NCBI GenBank assembly: GCA_944375885.1 | Contig: CALWBB010000007.1 | Span: 1 to 42,643 of the forward strand | DNA: 42,643 bases | DNA from: an uncultured Merdimonas sp. | GTDB taxonomy: Bacteria > Bacillota > Clostridia > Lachnospirales > Lachnospiraceae | Direction: 5' to 3' | In this document: positions 18,038-26,632 of the stretch, piece by piece | How the letters are laid out: every line of letters begins with the position of its first letter | Numbering within the stretch: the stretch's first letter is position 1 | Program-made: the position numbers and the translations under genes | The notes under the pieces: model-generated | What the model was told of the DNA's origin: nothing | What the model saw: only the letters and a program-made list of their open reading frames with translations | Database searches by the model: none

Positions 18038-18877
18038 CTAAGACGCTGTATACTGGCTGTCCAGTTCCTTCATTGCCTGCTCGTACTGTTCCTTGTTGGG
18101 CGCCGTGCCGTGCCAGCCGCACTCGTTCTCCATAAAGGAGACGCCCTTGCCCTTTACCGTGTGGGCGAAAAGACATTTGGGATGGCCGTTCTTCACAGTT
18201 TTGGCAAGCTCGATGGCCGCCACCACCTGCTCCATGTCGTTGCCGTCGATCTCGTAGACATCGAAGCCGAAAGCCTGGAATTTATGTCCCAGATTGATAT
18301 TCGGCATGACCTCGTCGGTGGTTCCGTCCAGCTGCAGTCCGTTGTCATCCACGAATACAATCAGGTTGTCCAGCTGGTATTTGTTCGCAGTCTGGCAGGC
18401 CTCCCAGATCTCGCCCTCCTGGCACTCTCCGTCGCCCACCGCCACGTAGACGCGGTAATCCCTGCCGCGGCGCTTTCCGTCGATGGCCATGCCCACGCCG
18501 CAGGCCAGGCCCTGTCCCAGGGAGCCTGTGGAAATGTCGATGCCCGGGCACTTCTTCATATCGGGATGCCCCTGCAGCATCGATCCCTCTTTGCGCAGCG
18601 TATCCAGCACCTCCATGCCAAAGTAGCCTTTCATGGCCAGGGCCGCATACTGGGCCGGGCACACATGGCCCTTCGACAGGATAAACCGGTCTCTGTCCTC
18701 CCACCTGGGGTTCTTCGGATCCACCCGCATCTCCCGGAAATAGCAGGCTGTCACAAAATCTGCCACCGACAGAGAGCCGCCCGGATGGCCTGACTGCGCC
18801 TTGTAAATCATGTCGATCACATGTTTGCGCAGATCCACTGCTGTGTTCTTCAGTTCTCTGATACTGTTTCCCTCCAT
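18038..18877 (-). CDS. Transketolase, N-terminal subunit (split enzyme)
   Basis: 279 residues from the ATG at 18877 (AGGAGG nine bases upstream). Holds the diphosphate-binding half: GHPGGSLSVADF near residue 31, ILSKGHVCPAQYAAL, and the TPP/Mg motif GDGECQEGEIWEA ending with a suitable Asn-rich VFVDDNGLQLDG segment. First gene of the operon transketolase N - C - SDR - gntP. It has its own strong promoter and operator upstream. Split transketolases are common in Firmicutes accessory sugar operons and in archaea. Confidence 0.93.
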   Translation of the reverse strand: MEGNSIRELKNTAVDLRKHVIDMIYKAQSGHPGGSLSVADFVTACYFREMRVDPKNPRWEDRDRFILSKGHVCPAQYAALAMKGYFGMEVLDTLRKEGSMLQGHPDMKKCPGIDISTGSLGQGLACGVGMAIDGKRRGRDYRVYVAVGDGECQEGEIWEACQTANKYQLDNLIVFVDDNGLQLDGTTDEVMPNINLGHKFQAFGFDVYEIDGNDMEQVVAAIELAKTVKNGHPKCLFAHTVKGKGVSFMENECGWHGTAPNKEQYEQAMKELDSQYTAS

Positions 18878-18953
18878 TACGCTCCTCCTGTTCCTTATTT
18901 TTCTCACATTTCTTGCGCTCTTTTTATTGTCCTTCATATAATGTAGGATGTTG

Positions 18954-18979
18954 ATTGTTCTATGTATTGATAGTACAAT
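18954..18979. promoter_or_regulatory. Inverted-repeat operator over the -10 box of the transketolase operon
   Basis: Arms ATTGTTCTAT (18954-18963) and ATAGTACAAT (18970-18979) are complementary except for one position, separated by six bases. One arm covers the -10 box, so a bound protein would block transcription. The nearby FadR-type regulator is the obvious candidate ligand-responsive repressor; no similar site was clear at its own promoter. Confidence 0.65.
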
Positions 18980-18998
18980 CCAGCTAAAGTTTTGTCAA
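18970..18998 (-). promoter_or_regulatory. Promoter of the transketolase-SDR-gntP operon
   Basis: On the minus strand, consensus -35 TTGACA (18998-18993) and -10 TACTAT (18975-18970) separated by 17 bases. Confidence 0.82.
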
Positions 18999-19072
18999 CT
19001 GCTTTCTGCTGTCCTTCTTCATTTTTGGCGTTTTTTATATATTAATCCCATTCTTTTTGTGCTTATTGCATA

Positions 19073-19117
19073 AAAGAACTCTGCGGCAAAGCGTTATCCC
19101 TTGCTGCAGAGTTCTTT
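19073..19117 (-). terminator. Terminator at the end of the ABC importer operon
   Basis: A 12-bp perfect outer stem (19073-19084 / 19106-19117) with a mismatch and four further pairs inside. Minus-strand transcripts end in TTCTTTTAT; the other strand also ends in a T run, so it could work in both directions. It lies about 12 bases after the ATPase gene. Confidence 0.85.
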
Positions 19118-19129
19118 TTCGCAACCATT

Positions 19130-20653
19130 CTATACTCCAATGATTTTCGCCACCAGATTTTCCTGCGTCATCTCCTCCTCATCAGAAACCATACCTGTGA
19201 TCGTGCCGCCGCGCATGATATAGATCCGGTCGCTCATGCCGATCAGCTCCGCCATCTCCGAAGAGATCACGAGGACAGAAAGGCCCTGTTTCGCGGCCTG
19301 GTCGATCAGGTGGTAGATCTCAAATTTCGTGTTGATATCTATGCCCCGGGTAGGTTCATCCAGAATCAGCACCTTTGGCTCCACCGCGAAGCATTTGCCC
19401 AGCGACACCTTCTGCTGGTTCCCCCCTGACAAAGTCGATACCAGCTGATCCCGGTCCATACACTTGATATTAAATTCTCCTATCAGCTGCCCCACTCTCT
19501 CTTTTTGCCTTCTGCGGCTGACAAGCCCTCCCGGGAACAGCTGATGCAGGGCGGAGAGAACCAGGTTTTCCGATACTCCCGCCGCTGTAATAAGGCCGTC
19601 TATCTTTCTGTCCTCAGACAGATAGACGATTCCTTTCTGGATGGATTTCCCTGGGGAGCGCTTCCTGTAAAGCTCATCCTGGTACCAGACCTCCCCGCCG
19701 GCATCCGGACGGGCGCCGTAGATCGTCCTGGCAAGCTCTGTGCGCCCTGCTCCCACAAGCCCGCATAAGCCCACTACCTCGCCTTTTTTCACTGTCAGGC
19801 TCAGAGGCTCCGCCGCCTCTCCTATCTTCAAATCCTTTATCTCCAGCACAATCTCGTCCCCTGGGATATGCTCTTTTTCAAAAATATTGTTCGTAACGCG
19901 GCCTGCCATCATATTCACCGCCTGCTCGTCGCTGTAATGCGCTCTCTCCATGGTCCCGATATAGCAGCCATCCCGCATGACTGTCATCCGATCGCCTATC
20001 TGCTGGATTTCATCAAGCCGGTGGGAAATATAGATAATGCTGATGCCCCGCTTTTTCAAGTCGTGAATCAGGGAAAAGAGCATTTCAATCTCCTTTTTGG
20101 TCAGGCTGGCCGTGGGCTCATCCATAATAATAATTTTAGAATCGTAAGACAACGCTTTGGAGATCTCGACGATCTGCTGCTGCGCAGTGGAGAGCCTTCC
20201 AAGCTTTGTATGGGTGTCCAGTTCAAATCCCAGCGCCCGGATCGCCTCCGCGCTCTTTTCGTACATTTCCTTTTCCTTCATCAGCCCGAATTTCCCTGTG
20301 GGCTCGTTGGCCAGGTAGAAATTGTGCGCCACGTCGATATTCGTACACAGGTTCAGCTCCTGGTGCACAAAGGCGATTCCCTTTGCCCTGGCTTCACGGG
20401 AATTGCGAAACTGAATTTCCTTGCCATCCAGCTTCATGACCCCTTCATCGCAGGGGATGATCCCGCCTATGATTTTCATCAGCGTAGATTTTCCCGCCCC
20501 ATTCTCTCCCAGAAGCGCGTGTACCTCCCCTTTATAGAGATCAAAGTGCACGTCGTCCAGGATTTTTACGTCGGTCCCCCTGATAGGCCTGCCTGTGCTT
20601 ACATTGAAGATGTATTTCGTAATATGATCCAGCTCCAGAATTTTTTCTCTCAA
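19130..20653 (-). CDS. Sugar ABC importer, double ATPase subunit (RbsA/MglA/LsrA type)
   Basis: 507 residues with two ABC domains. Domain 1 has Walker A GENGAGKST, signature STAQQQIVEISKAL and Walker B IIIMDEPTAS. Domain 2 has the degenerate Walker A GLVGAGRTE typical of carbohydrate CUT2 ATPases, signature LSGGNQQKVSLGK and Walker B VLILDEPTRG. The start is a TTG at 20653 behind AGGAGGGG. It energises the two permeases encoded just upstream. Last gene of the region 3 operon, closed by a terminator. Confidence 0.93.
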   Translation of the reverse strand: MREKILELDHITKYIFNVSTGRPIRGTDVKILDDVHFDLYKGEVHALLGENGAGKSTLMKIIGGIIPCDEGVMKLDGKEIQFRNSREARAKGIAFVHQELNLCTNIDVAHNFYLANEPTGKFGLMKEKEMYEKSAEAIRALGFELDTHTKLGRLSTAQQQIVEISKALSYDSKIIIMDEPTASLTKKEIEMLFSLIHDLKKRGISIIYISHRLDEIQQIGDRMTVMRDGCYIGTMERAHYSDEQAVNMMAGRVTNNIFEKEHIPGDEIVLEIKDLKIGEAAEPLSLTVKKGEVVGLCGLVGAGRTELARTIYGARPDAGGEVWYQDELYRKRSPGKSIQKGIVYLSEDRKIDGLITAAGVSENLVLSALHQLFPGGLVSRRRQKERVGQLIGEFNIKCMDRDQLVSTLSGGNQQKVSLGKCFAVEPKVLILDEPTRGIDINTKFEIYHLIDQAAKQGLSVLVISSEMAELIGMSDRIYIMRGGTITGMVSDEEEMTQENLVAKIIGV

Positions 20654-20664
20654 CGCCGCCCCTC

Positions 20665-21624
20665 CTATCTTTCCCTGTTCTTCAGCGCGTCCGCGATAAG
20701 CGCAATCAAAATGGCGATTCCCAGAATTGCCTGGTACAGGTAATAGTTCAGATTCAGAATATTAATCCAGCTCTCAATACATTTGATAATCAGGGCTCCG
20801 GCCACACAGCAGGGAATATTGACCCGGCCGCCCAAAAGGCTTGTGCCTCCTATGACTGCCGCTGTGATCGCTTCAAACGAGAAATTGCTTCCGCCCAGAT
20901 CCGGCTGCGCGCAGTTTACGCGGATAGTCATGAGGATGCTGCAAAACGCTGTCAGGCCGCCTGAAATCACAAAGGTGATAAATACAGATTTTTTCTCTTT
21001 TATCCCCGCCATCCGGCTGGCCTGCGCATTGAGTCCCAGCGCCCGAAGCTCACGCCCGAACACTGCCCTGTGCAGGATAATCCATGCGAGCAGGGCAACC
21101 AGCAGCGCATAGAAAACCGTAATGGGAAGAGAAAAAATCTCCGCCTTGGCAAAGGCGCGGAAGTTATCCGGCAGATCATGGTAAGACGTATTCTGGCTTA
21201 CAAGCTGGGCAAGCCCTGTAAGTATCATTCCGCTTCCAAGCGTCACGATAAAGGAAGGGATCTCACACACTGTCACGAACAGCCCATTGGCCGCCCCGGC
21301 CGCGCAGCCTATCAGGAGACAGAGGAGAATTACCAGATAAGGGGGGAGCTCCAGGGTTTTTACCATGATCCCGCAGGATATCGAAACCAGGCTCACAATA
21401 TAACCGGTAGACAAATCTATATTTCCCGTAATCAGGATAAACGTCATGGCGATACAGGAGACAGCCGGAGCCGCTGCCTGCCGGAGTATATTCAGGAAAT
21501 TCGCCTTTGAACCAAAATTCGGTACAAACAGGCAGCCTATCGCCACAAAGATGATCAGATAAACGATAGGCGCGTTCTGCTTTACAGCCGAAAGAACCAC
21601 ATTTTTATTTCTACTGCTGCTCAT
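20665..21624 (-). CDS. Sugar ABC importer permease (RbsC family), second copy
   Basis: 319 residues, about 8-10 membrane segments, BPD_transp_2 family (CUT2). GNIDLSTGYIVSLVS near the N-terminal third and AAVIGGTSLLGGRVN near the C-terminus are family hallmarks. Its ATGA start overlaps the end of the preceding permease, and the ATPase gene follows after 11 bases. Two different permeases rather than one repeated, as in Lsr-type importers, implies a heterodimeric channel. Confidence 0.92.
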   Translation of the reverse strand: MSSSRNKNVVLSAVKQNAPIVYLIIFVAIGCLFVPNFGSKANFLNILRQAAAPAVSCIAMTFILITGNIDLSTGYIVSLVSISCGIMVKTLELPPYLVILLCLLIGCAAGAANGLFVTVCEIPSFIVTLGSGMILTGLAQLVSQNTSYHDLPDNFRAFAKAEIFSLPITVFYALLVALLAWIILHRAVFGRELRALGLNAQASRMAGIKEKKSVFITFVISGGLTAFCSILMTIRVNCAQPDLGGSNFSFEAITAAVIGGTSLLGGRVNIPCCVAGALIIKCIESWINILNLNYYLYQAILGIAILIALIADALKNRER

Positions 21625-22628
21625 CCGTTCTCCGCCCTCCTTATATGAAAGCTCTCCTGCTGCCGCCTCTCTCTTCGCTTAAGCAGAACATTGACTGCGA
21701 CAATGAAAATAATCAGGCTTCCAAGCACCAGGTTCTGGACATACGGGTGCAGTCCAAGAAGGTTCAGGGCATTCCGCATGGCGGCGATCCCGACCGCGCC
21801 CAGCGCCGAATTCACCACCGTCCCAGAGCCGCCCAGCATACTGGTTCCTCCCAGAATACAGGCCGCGACGCAATCCAGCTGGTAGCTGTTCCCCTGCGTC
21901 GGATGTACGGTCGAAAGCTGGGAGCTTAAAAGCAGGCCCGCTATGGCAGAGAAAAACCCTCCAATCCCATAAATCGCAATCAGGAGTTTTTCCGGGCTTA
22001 ACCCCTCCATCCGTATGACTGCTTCATTGTTTCCCAGGGCATAGATCCGGTTGCCATGCTTCGTCTTGGCCAGGAACAGAGCTCCTGCCGCCACGCATAC
22101 CAGCATGATCAGGTTCGACCAGGGGATTCCCAGGACGGAGCCATTTCCAATCTGTGTAAATCCCTTCGGAAAGCCTGTCACAGAACCGCCATTTCCGATT
22201 ACCATGGTAAGGCCCAGCATGATGGTTCCAGACACATAGGTCGCTATGAAGGGAAGCACGCCGACCCGGGCAATCAAAATCCCATTCAGAAGCCCTGCCA
22301 GAATTCCTATGAGGATACCGCACAGGGCACACAGAAAGAAGGGGACGCCCCCGCGGTACAAAACGACCACGCACATAGGCGCGAACACGATAACGCCGCT
22401 GGTCGAGAGATCGATGCCTTTTGTGATCATGGCCATCGTCACGCCGATAGCCGGAATGGCTATGACGCTCGCCTGACGAAGCACATTCATCAGGTTTGAA
22501 AATTTTAAAAAATTCGGGATCAGAGCTGCCGCCGCACAAACTGCGGCTATTATTACAAGGGTGCGGACAAGCGGACGCCCTGACACTGCCCGAAAAAATT
22601 CTTTTGTTTTCAGAACAGATTTCTGCAT
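21621..22628 (-). CDS. Sugar ABC importer permease (RbsC family), first copy
   Basis: 335 residues, about 8-10 membrane segments, BPD_transp_2 family. ITKGIDLSTSGVIVFAPM and AACILGGTSMLGGSGTV are the two conserved permease loops. AAGGAG lies six bases before the ATG. Overlaps the next permease by four bases. Confidence 0.92.
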   Translation of the reverse strand: MQKSVLKTKEFFRAVSGRPLVRTLVIIAAVCAAAALIPNFLKFSNLMNVLRQASVIAIPAIGVTMAMITKGIDLSTSGVIVFAPMCVVVLYRGGVPFFLCALCGILIGILAGLLNGILIARVGVLPFIATYVSGTIMLGLTMVIGNGGSVTGFPKGFTQIGNGSVLGIPWSNLIMLVCVAAGALFLAKTKHGNRIYALGNNEAVIRMEGLSPEKLLIAIYGIGGFFSAIAGLLLSSQLSTVHPTQGNSYQLDCVAACILGGTSMLGGSGTVVNSALGAVGIAAMRNALNLLGLHPYVQNLVLGSLIIFIVAVNVLLKRRERRQQESFHIRRAENG

Positions 22629-22655
22629 TATACACTCCTTCTGCTTAATAAAAGC

Positions 22656-22696
22656 GGCTGCATGTCTCCGCCATATGCCGAATGTTCCATGCAGCC
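22656..22696 (-). terminator. Hairpin between the binding-protein gene and the permeases
   Basis: Nine-bp perfect stem GGCTGCATG/CATGCAGCC with a 23-base loop, followed on the minus strand by GCTTTTATT. Such leaky hairpins often sit after a binding-protein gene and keep its mRNA level above that of the membrane parts. Confidence 0.55.
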
Positions 22697-22753
22697 TGTT
22701 TCATGGTTTTATTCGTATCAGTGTCCAGGAGCTGCTTTTGCCTCCGCCCTCTT

Positions 22754-23821
22754 CTACGGGGCGTTCTGAAGCGCTTCCTCAGCATTCTCCTGCGTTACGT
22801 ATGCAACGCCGCTGTCCACGAATTTTTCAAAGTCTTCTGCCGTCTTTTCTCCATTCAGAATCTGAAGCAGATATTCTACGGCAAGCTCGCCCATCACAGA
22901 AGGATACTGCTGCATCGTGGCCTGCACTCTCCCGTCCAGAACCAGCTGGCAGCCGTTTGTCAGCCCGTCGAAGCTGTAAATCAGAATATCCTCTGCCCCT
23001 GCGCTGTCGATGGCTTCCAGGATCCCGTCAAGCATTACATCTGAGCAGGAATATACGCCGTCTATATCCGGGTTCGCAATCAGCATGTTTTCCATCGCCT
23101 GCAGCGCGTCGTCATTGCTCCAGTTGCCCGGCTGCTCCGCCACCACTTCCACATTGGTTCCTTCCAGCCCGGCCTTAAATCCATTGGCCCTGGCCTCGCC
23201 CGCCGTATTTCCGCTGACGCCGCGGACGATGGCGACTTTTCCTTCTCCGCCCAATTCTTCCGCCATCTTTTCAGCGGCAGTCACAGAGCCCGCGTAATTA
23301 TCTGTCCCGATATAGGTCACGTACAGGCTTTCGTCCGTCTCTTCCGCCGGGCCGGAATCTACCATAATCACAGGTACATTCTCTTCTTTGCATCTTTCCA
23401 GGGCCGGGATAATGGCATTGCTGTCAAGAGGATTCACAATCAGCGCGTCGATGCCGGATACCAGCATATCCTCAATCTGGCTGACCTGCTGCGCCACATC
23501 TTCCGCGCTGTCTGTCGTGGCCAGGACAAACTCACAGCCAGCCTCCTCTACCTTGACCTGGATCATGTCAGCGATAAACGCCTGGAAGGGTTCGTTGGTC
23601 AGGGTCTTTACGCTGAAGCCAATCTTATAGCTGCCAGCCGCCGCGCCGTCCTGCGCGTCTGCGTCTGTCTTAGCGCTGTCCGCATCCGCCGTCTCTTCTG
23701 TCTCTTCCGCCGCAGCCTCTTCCGCTGCCGTCCCGCCTTCTTCCTGGGTATCTGTCCCGCCGCATGCCGCCATGCCAAATACCATTGTCAGGGAAAGAAG
23801 CATTGCAATTACCTTTTTCAT
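22754..23821 (-). CDS. Sugar-binding lipoprotein of an ABC importer (RbsB type)
   Basis: 355 residues. Signal peptide with lipobox GMAAC and lipidated C20, an acidic Glu/Thr/Ala linker to about residue 65, then a type I periplasmic-binding fold: IGFSVKTLTNEPFQAFIADMI, LIVNPLDSNAIIPALERCKEENVPVIMVDSG, GRVQATMQQYPSVMGELAVEYLL. It catches the substrate outside the membrane and passes it to the two permeases. AAGGAG eight bases before the ATG. It has a probable own promoter and is followed by a leaky hairpin. Ligand unknown; family members bind ribose, galactose, allose, AI-2 and polyols. Confidence 0.93.
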   Translation of the reverse strand: MKKVIAMLLSLTMVFGMAACGGTDTQEEGGTAAEEAAAEETEETADADSAKTDADAQDGAAAGSYKIGFSVKTLTNEPFQAFIADMIQVKVEEAGCEFVLATTDSAEDVAQQVSQIEDMLVSGIDALIVNPLDSNAIIPALERCKEENVPVIMVDSGPAEETDESLYVTYIGTDNYAGSVTAAEKMAEELGGEGKVAIVRGVSGNTAGEARANGFKAGLEGTNVEVVAEQPGNWSNDDALQAMENMLIANPDIDGVYSCSDVMLDGILEAIDSAGAEDILIYSFDGLTNGCQLVLDGRVQATMQQYPSVMGELAVEYLLQILNGEKTAEDFEKFVDSGVAYVTQENAEEALQNAP

Positions 23822-23864
23822 GTTTCACTCTCCTTTTCATTTTTTATCCGACGTCTTCCGTCTG

Positions 23865-23893
23865 TATTTATGCTACCATTTTGTCTTTTTCAA
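23865..23893 (-). promoter_or_regulatory. Probable internal promoter before the binding-protein gene
   Basis: On the minus strand, -35 TTGAAA (23893-23888), 17-base spacer, -10 TAAATA (23870-23865) in a 138-base AT-rich gap after the kinase gene. This would let the transporter be made independently of the upstream enzymes. Confidence 0.55.
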
Positions 23894-23959
23894 GTAAATT
23901 TGCTGTCTTTAGGTGAATGTTCGTTTTTTTGTGTATTACATATAAAAAATATACTTTCT

Positions 23960-25468
23960 TTATCTGCTTAATTGTGAAATTGCTGAAAACGGTTCCCGGA
24001 GCGCTCCGTAACAGCTATGGTAAATCTCATACATGTCTTGGTAATACTGCGTCCATGCCGGCCTGGGTTTTATCACCTGCATCCTTCCCTGCACCCTGGC
24101 TGCAGTCTCCTGGAGCGTCGGGTATTCCCCCAGCCAGACCGCGTTCATCATCCCAAGGCCTCCCGGAGCCCCCAGGGTCTGCTCCGGGACTGCAATCGGC
24201 ATATCCAGGATAGAAGCTTTGATTTCTGTCCAGAGCGGGCTTCCTGTGCAGCCTCCTACGCTGCGCAGGGACATAAGCTGCACCCCTGCCTTCTTAGCCT
24301 CCTCTGCGTTGTCCCGGAGGGCGAAGCCCACGCCTTCCATCACAGCGCGCATCATCTGGGCTCTCGTAGTCCTTAAGTTCAGCCCCAGGAAAACTCCTTT
24401 GGCATCCGTATCCCAGATAGGACAGCGCTCTCCCTGCATATAGGGGAGAAAAATAAGATCTGTCGGATCCGGGGCCTCCCGCAGAATCTCATCCTCCATC
24501 TTCCCATAAGGGTCTTTCAGACGCTTATCGTGATCGTACAGCTGATCCCGGAACCATTTATAGCTGGCTCCCGTCGTGCTCATCGCCCCGTATAGAATGT
24601 GCCCTCCGGGGACGATGCTGTACTGGTGGGCCATATTGGGCGCCGTCCTAAGCTCCTCAAACGCGATCATAAGCCCGGAAGAAGTCCCTGTCATCTCTAC
24701 GGCGTTCCCGCCGCCCGTCACGCCTGCTTCCAGCACAGCCGCCGCCCCGTCTACCGTCCCGCAAAGCACCGGCGTCCCTTCTGCCAGCCCGGTCAGGAAC
24801 GCAGCCTTGGCGCTGACTTTTCCTATCTCCTCCATGCAGCCAGTGACGGGCGGGAACAGTTCCGTACTGACCCCAATGGCGTCAAAAAGCTCCTGGCTCC
24901 AGCAATGCTTTTGCACGTCATACATCTGCGTATGGGACGCATGGACCGGATCCAGGGAGTAACGGCCTGTCAGCTTGTAGTTGATATAGCCGTTCACCTG
25001 CAGAAGGATTTCCGCTTTCCCAAAAGCTTCCGGTTCATGCCTCTTCATCCAGAGAAGCTCCGGGTACACGTAATAGGGATCCAGCCTGGTTCCGGTTATT
25101 TCAAAAATCCGTTCCCGCCCCACGTGCTCTGCCAGCCAGGCGCATTCCTCTTCGCTTCGCCGGTCCATCCAGATCAGGGCGTCGTAGACCGGTTCTCCAT
25201 CTTTGCCAAGCAGCAGCACGGTGGGCGCCTGGCAGCTGACGGACACCGCTCCTATGTCCCTGGAGTCGATGCCGCTTTCCTGGATAAGCCTGTGAATGAC
25301 TTCCACTACTGCCTTCCACCAGTCTGCGGCTTTCTGCTGCGCCCAGCCCGCCTGGGGAAAATAGGTCGGGTATTCCGCCTGTGCCTGTGCCACCGGCTTT
25401 ACCCCGGCAGAAAATAAAACACCCTTTGCCGATCCTGTCCCAATATCAATTCCCAGAGAATAGCTCAC
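23960..25468 (-). CDS. FGGY-family carbohydrate kinase (xylulokinase/LsrK-like)
   Basis: 502 residues, cytosolic. N-terminal FGGY domain starts with the phosphate-binding DIGTGSAKG loop; GTVDGAAAVLEAG carries catalytic D240; the C-terminal domain has GGCTGSPLWTEIKASILDMPI and GAPGGLGMMNAVWLGEY for ATP. Start is a GTG at 25468 behind AGGAGG. Twelve bases after the E2 gene, so translated from the same message. FGGY kinases phosphorylate xylulose, ribulose, glycerol, erythritol or AI-2; the co-location with a TPP/lipoyl dehydrogenase suggests its product is cleaved to an acyl unit. Confidence 0.9.
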   Translation of the reverse strand: MSYSLGIDIGTGSAKGVLFSAGVKPVAQAQAEYPTYFPQAGWAQQKAADWWKAVVEVIHRLIQESGIDSRDIGAVSVSCQAPTVLLLGKDGEPVYDALIWMDRRSEEECAWLAEHVGRERIFEITGTRLDPYYVYPELLWMKRHEPEAFGKAEILLQVNGYINYKLTGRYSLDPVHASHTQMYDVQKHCWSQELFDAIGVSTELFPPVTGCMEEIGKVSAKAAFLTGLAEGTPVLCGTVDGAAAVLEAGVTGGGNAVEMTGTSSGLMIAFEELRTAPNMAHQYSIVPGGHILYGAMSTTGASYKWFRDQLYDHDKRLKDPYGKMEDEILREAPDPTDLIFLPYMQGERCPIWDTDAKGVFLGLNLRTTRAQMMRAVMEGVGFALRDNAEEAKKAGVQLMSLRSVGGCTGSPLWTEIKASILDMPIAVPEQTLGAPGGLGMMNAVWLGEYPTLQETAARVQGRMQVIKPRPAWTQYYQDMYEIYHSCYGALREPFSAISQLSR

Positions 25469-25480
25469 CTTATCATCCTC

Positions 25481-26617
25481 CTATCTGGCCAGAAGAAGAT
25501 CCATCTGCTCCACATTCCTTTGGAGCGCCTGCAGAAACTTCGCTCCATAAGCGCCGTCCACCGCCCTGTGATCGAGCGTCAGGGACAGCATGATTTCCTT
25601 TGTCTCCCGGACTTGCCCGCCATCCAGCACCAGCCTGCTTACCGGGGCGCCGATTCCGAGAATGGCCACCTGGGGGGCGTTTAAGATGGGGGTAAAGGCC
25701 TCCACTCCATATTTCCCCAGGTTGCTCACAGAAAACGTGGCTCCTTTTAGATCCTCCGCGCGCTGCGTATGGGCCCTGCAGCTTCCTGCAAGCTCATGGC
25801 TTTTCTTTGACAGCCCATACAATGACAATTTCTCCGCTTCCGCCACCACCGGCACCACAAGCCCTTCTCCCGCGTCCACCGCGATGCCAAGGTTCACCGT
25901 CTCGTATTCATAAAGCTCCTGTCCATGCCACACCGCATTCAGCCTCGGAAACTGGGGAAGCGTCCTGGACACCGCAAAGCAGAACAAATCATTGACTGTA
26001 ACGGCCGCCAGCTCGGGTATCTGCGGCGTTTCTTTAAGCTGGGCGCGAAGCTGCAAAAGCCTGTCCGCGCACACTCTCGCTGTCAGCGTAAACTGCGCGC
26101 TTTGCTGCAGGGATTCCAGCACATGGCGCCCGGAAGCCTGCTCTATCCTGCTAAACGTCCGGATCCGAAAGTCTCCCTGGGGGTTCTCCCCGGCAGCCTC
26201 TCTAACATCCTTTTCCGTGATGCTCCCGCACATGCCAGTCCCTTCTATCCCTTCCAGGCTGATGTGGTTCTCCTGCGCGTACCTGCGCGCCCTGGGGGAC
26301 GTCAAAGAGGCTTCTGTGCCTGACGGCTTTCCTTCCTCCGGACTTTTCTCTTTTTCCGGGCTTTCCTCTTCCTCCAGGCTTTCTCCTTCTTCCCCGATCA
26401 CTGCCACGGGTTCAAAGGCTTTCACCTCATCCCCCTCCTGGTACAGAACCGCCAGCACCACGCCGCCGCAGGGCGCGGACACGTCCACCATCGCCTTGTC
26501 CGTCTCCACGGAGCAGATCAGATCCCCCATGCTCACACGATCCCCAGCCGAAACCGCGCACTCTGAAATCACGCAGAGATCCCCGCCTTCGCTGGGCACA
26601 ATCACCTTTGTCGCCAT
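25481..26617 (-). CDS. Dihydrolipoamide acyltransferase (E2) of a 2-oxoacid/acetoin dehydrogenase complex
   Basis: 378 residues. One lipoyl domain (1-78) with the lipoylated Lys at K41 in ETDKAM; an acidic hinge (80-105); a peripheral-subunit-binding domain (about 110-145, SPRARRYAQENHISLEGIEGTG-type, ITEKDV); a catalytic domain from about 165 with H350 and D354 in DHRAVDG. It takes the acyl group from E1 and gives it to coenzyme A. The gene for the E3 partner is not in the window, though its binding domain is present. Transcribed after E1 alpha and E1 beta. Confidence 0.92.
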   Translation of the reverse strand: MATKVIVPSEGGDLCVISECAVSAGDRVSMGDLICSVETDKAMVDVSAPCGGVVLAVLYQEGDEVKAFEPVAVIGEEGESLEEEESPEKEKSPEEGKPSGTEASLTSPRARRYAQENHISLEGIEGTGMCGSITEKDVREAAGENPQGDFRIRTFSRIEQASGRHVLESLQQSAQFTLTARVCADRLLQLRAQLKETPQIPELAAVTVNDLFCFAVSRTLPQFPRLNAVWHGQELYEYETVNLGIAVDAGEGLVVPVVAEAEKLSLYGLSKKSHELAGSCRAHTQRAEDLKGATFSVSNLGKYGVEAFTPILNAPQVAILGIGAPVSRLVLDGGQVRETKEIMLSLTLDHRAVDGAYGAKFLQALQRNVEQMDLLLAR

Positions 26618-26632
26618 CTTCCCGCCTCCCGT

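Noticed and set aside
23980..23996. A catabolite-repression-like site (tgaaaacggttccc) near the end of the kinase gene
   Set aside because: Two mismatches to the CcpA cre consensus and it lies inside coding sequence more than 80 bases from the nearest promoter candidate.
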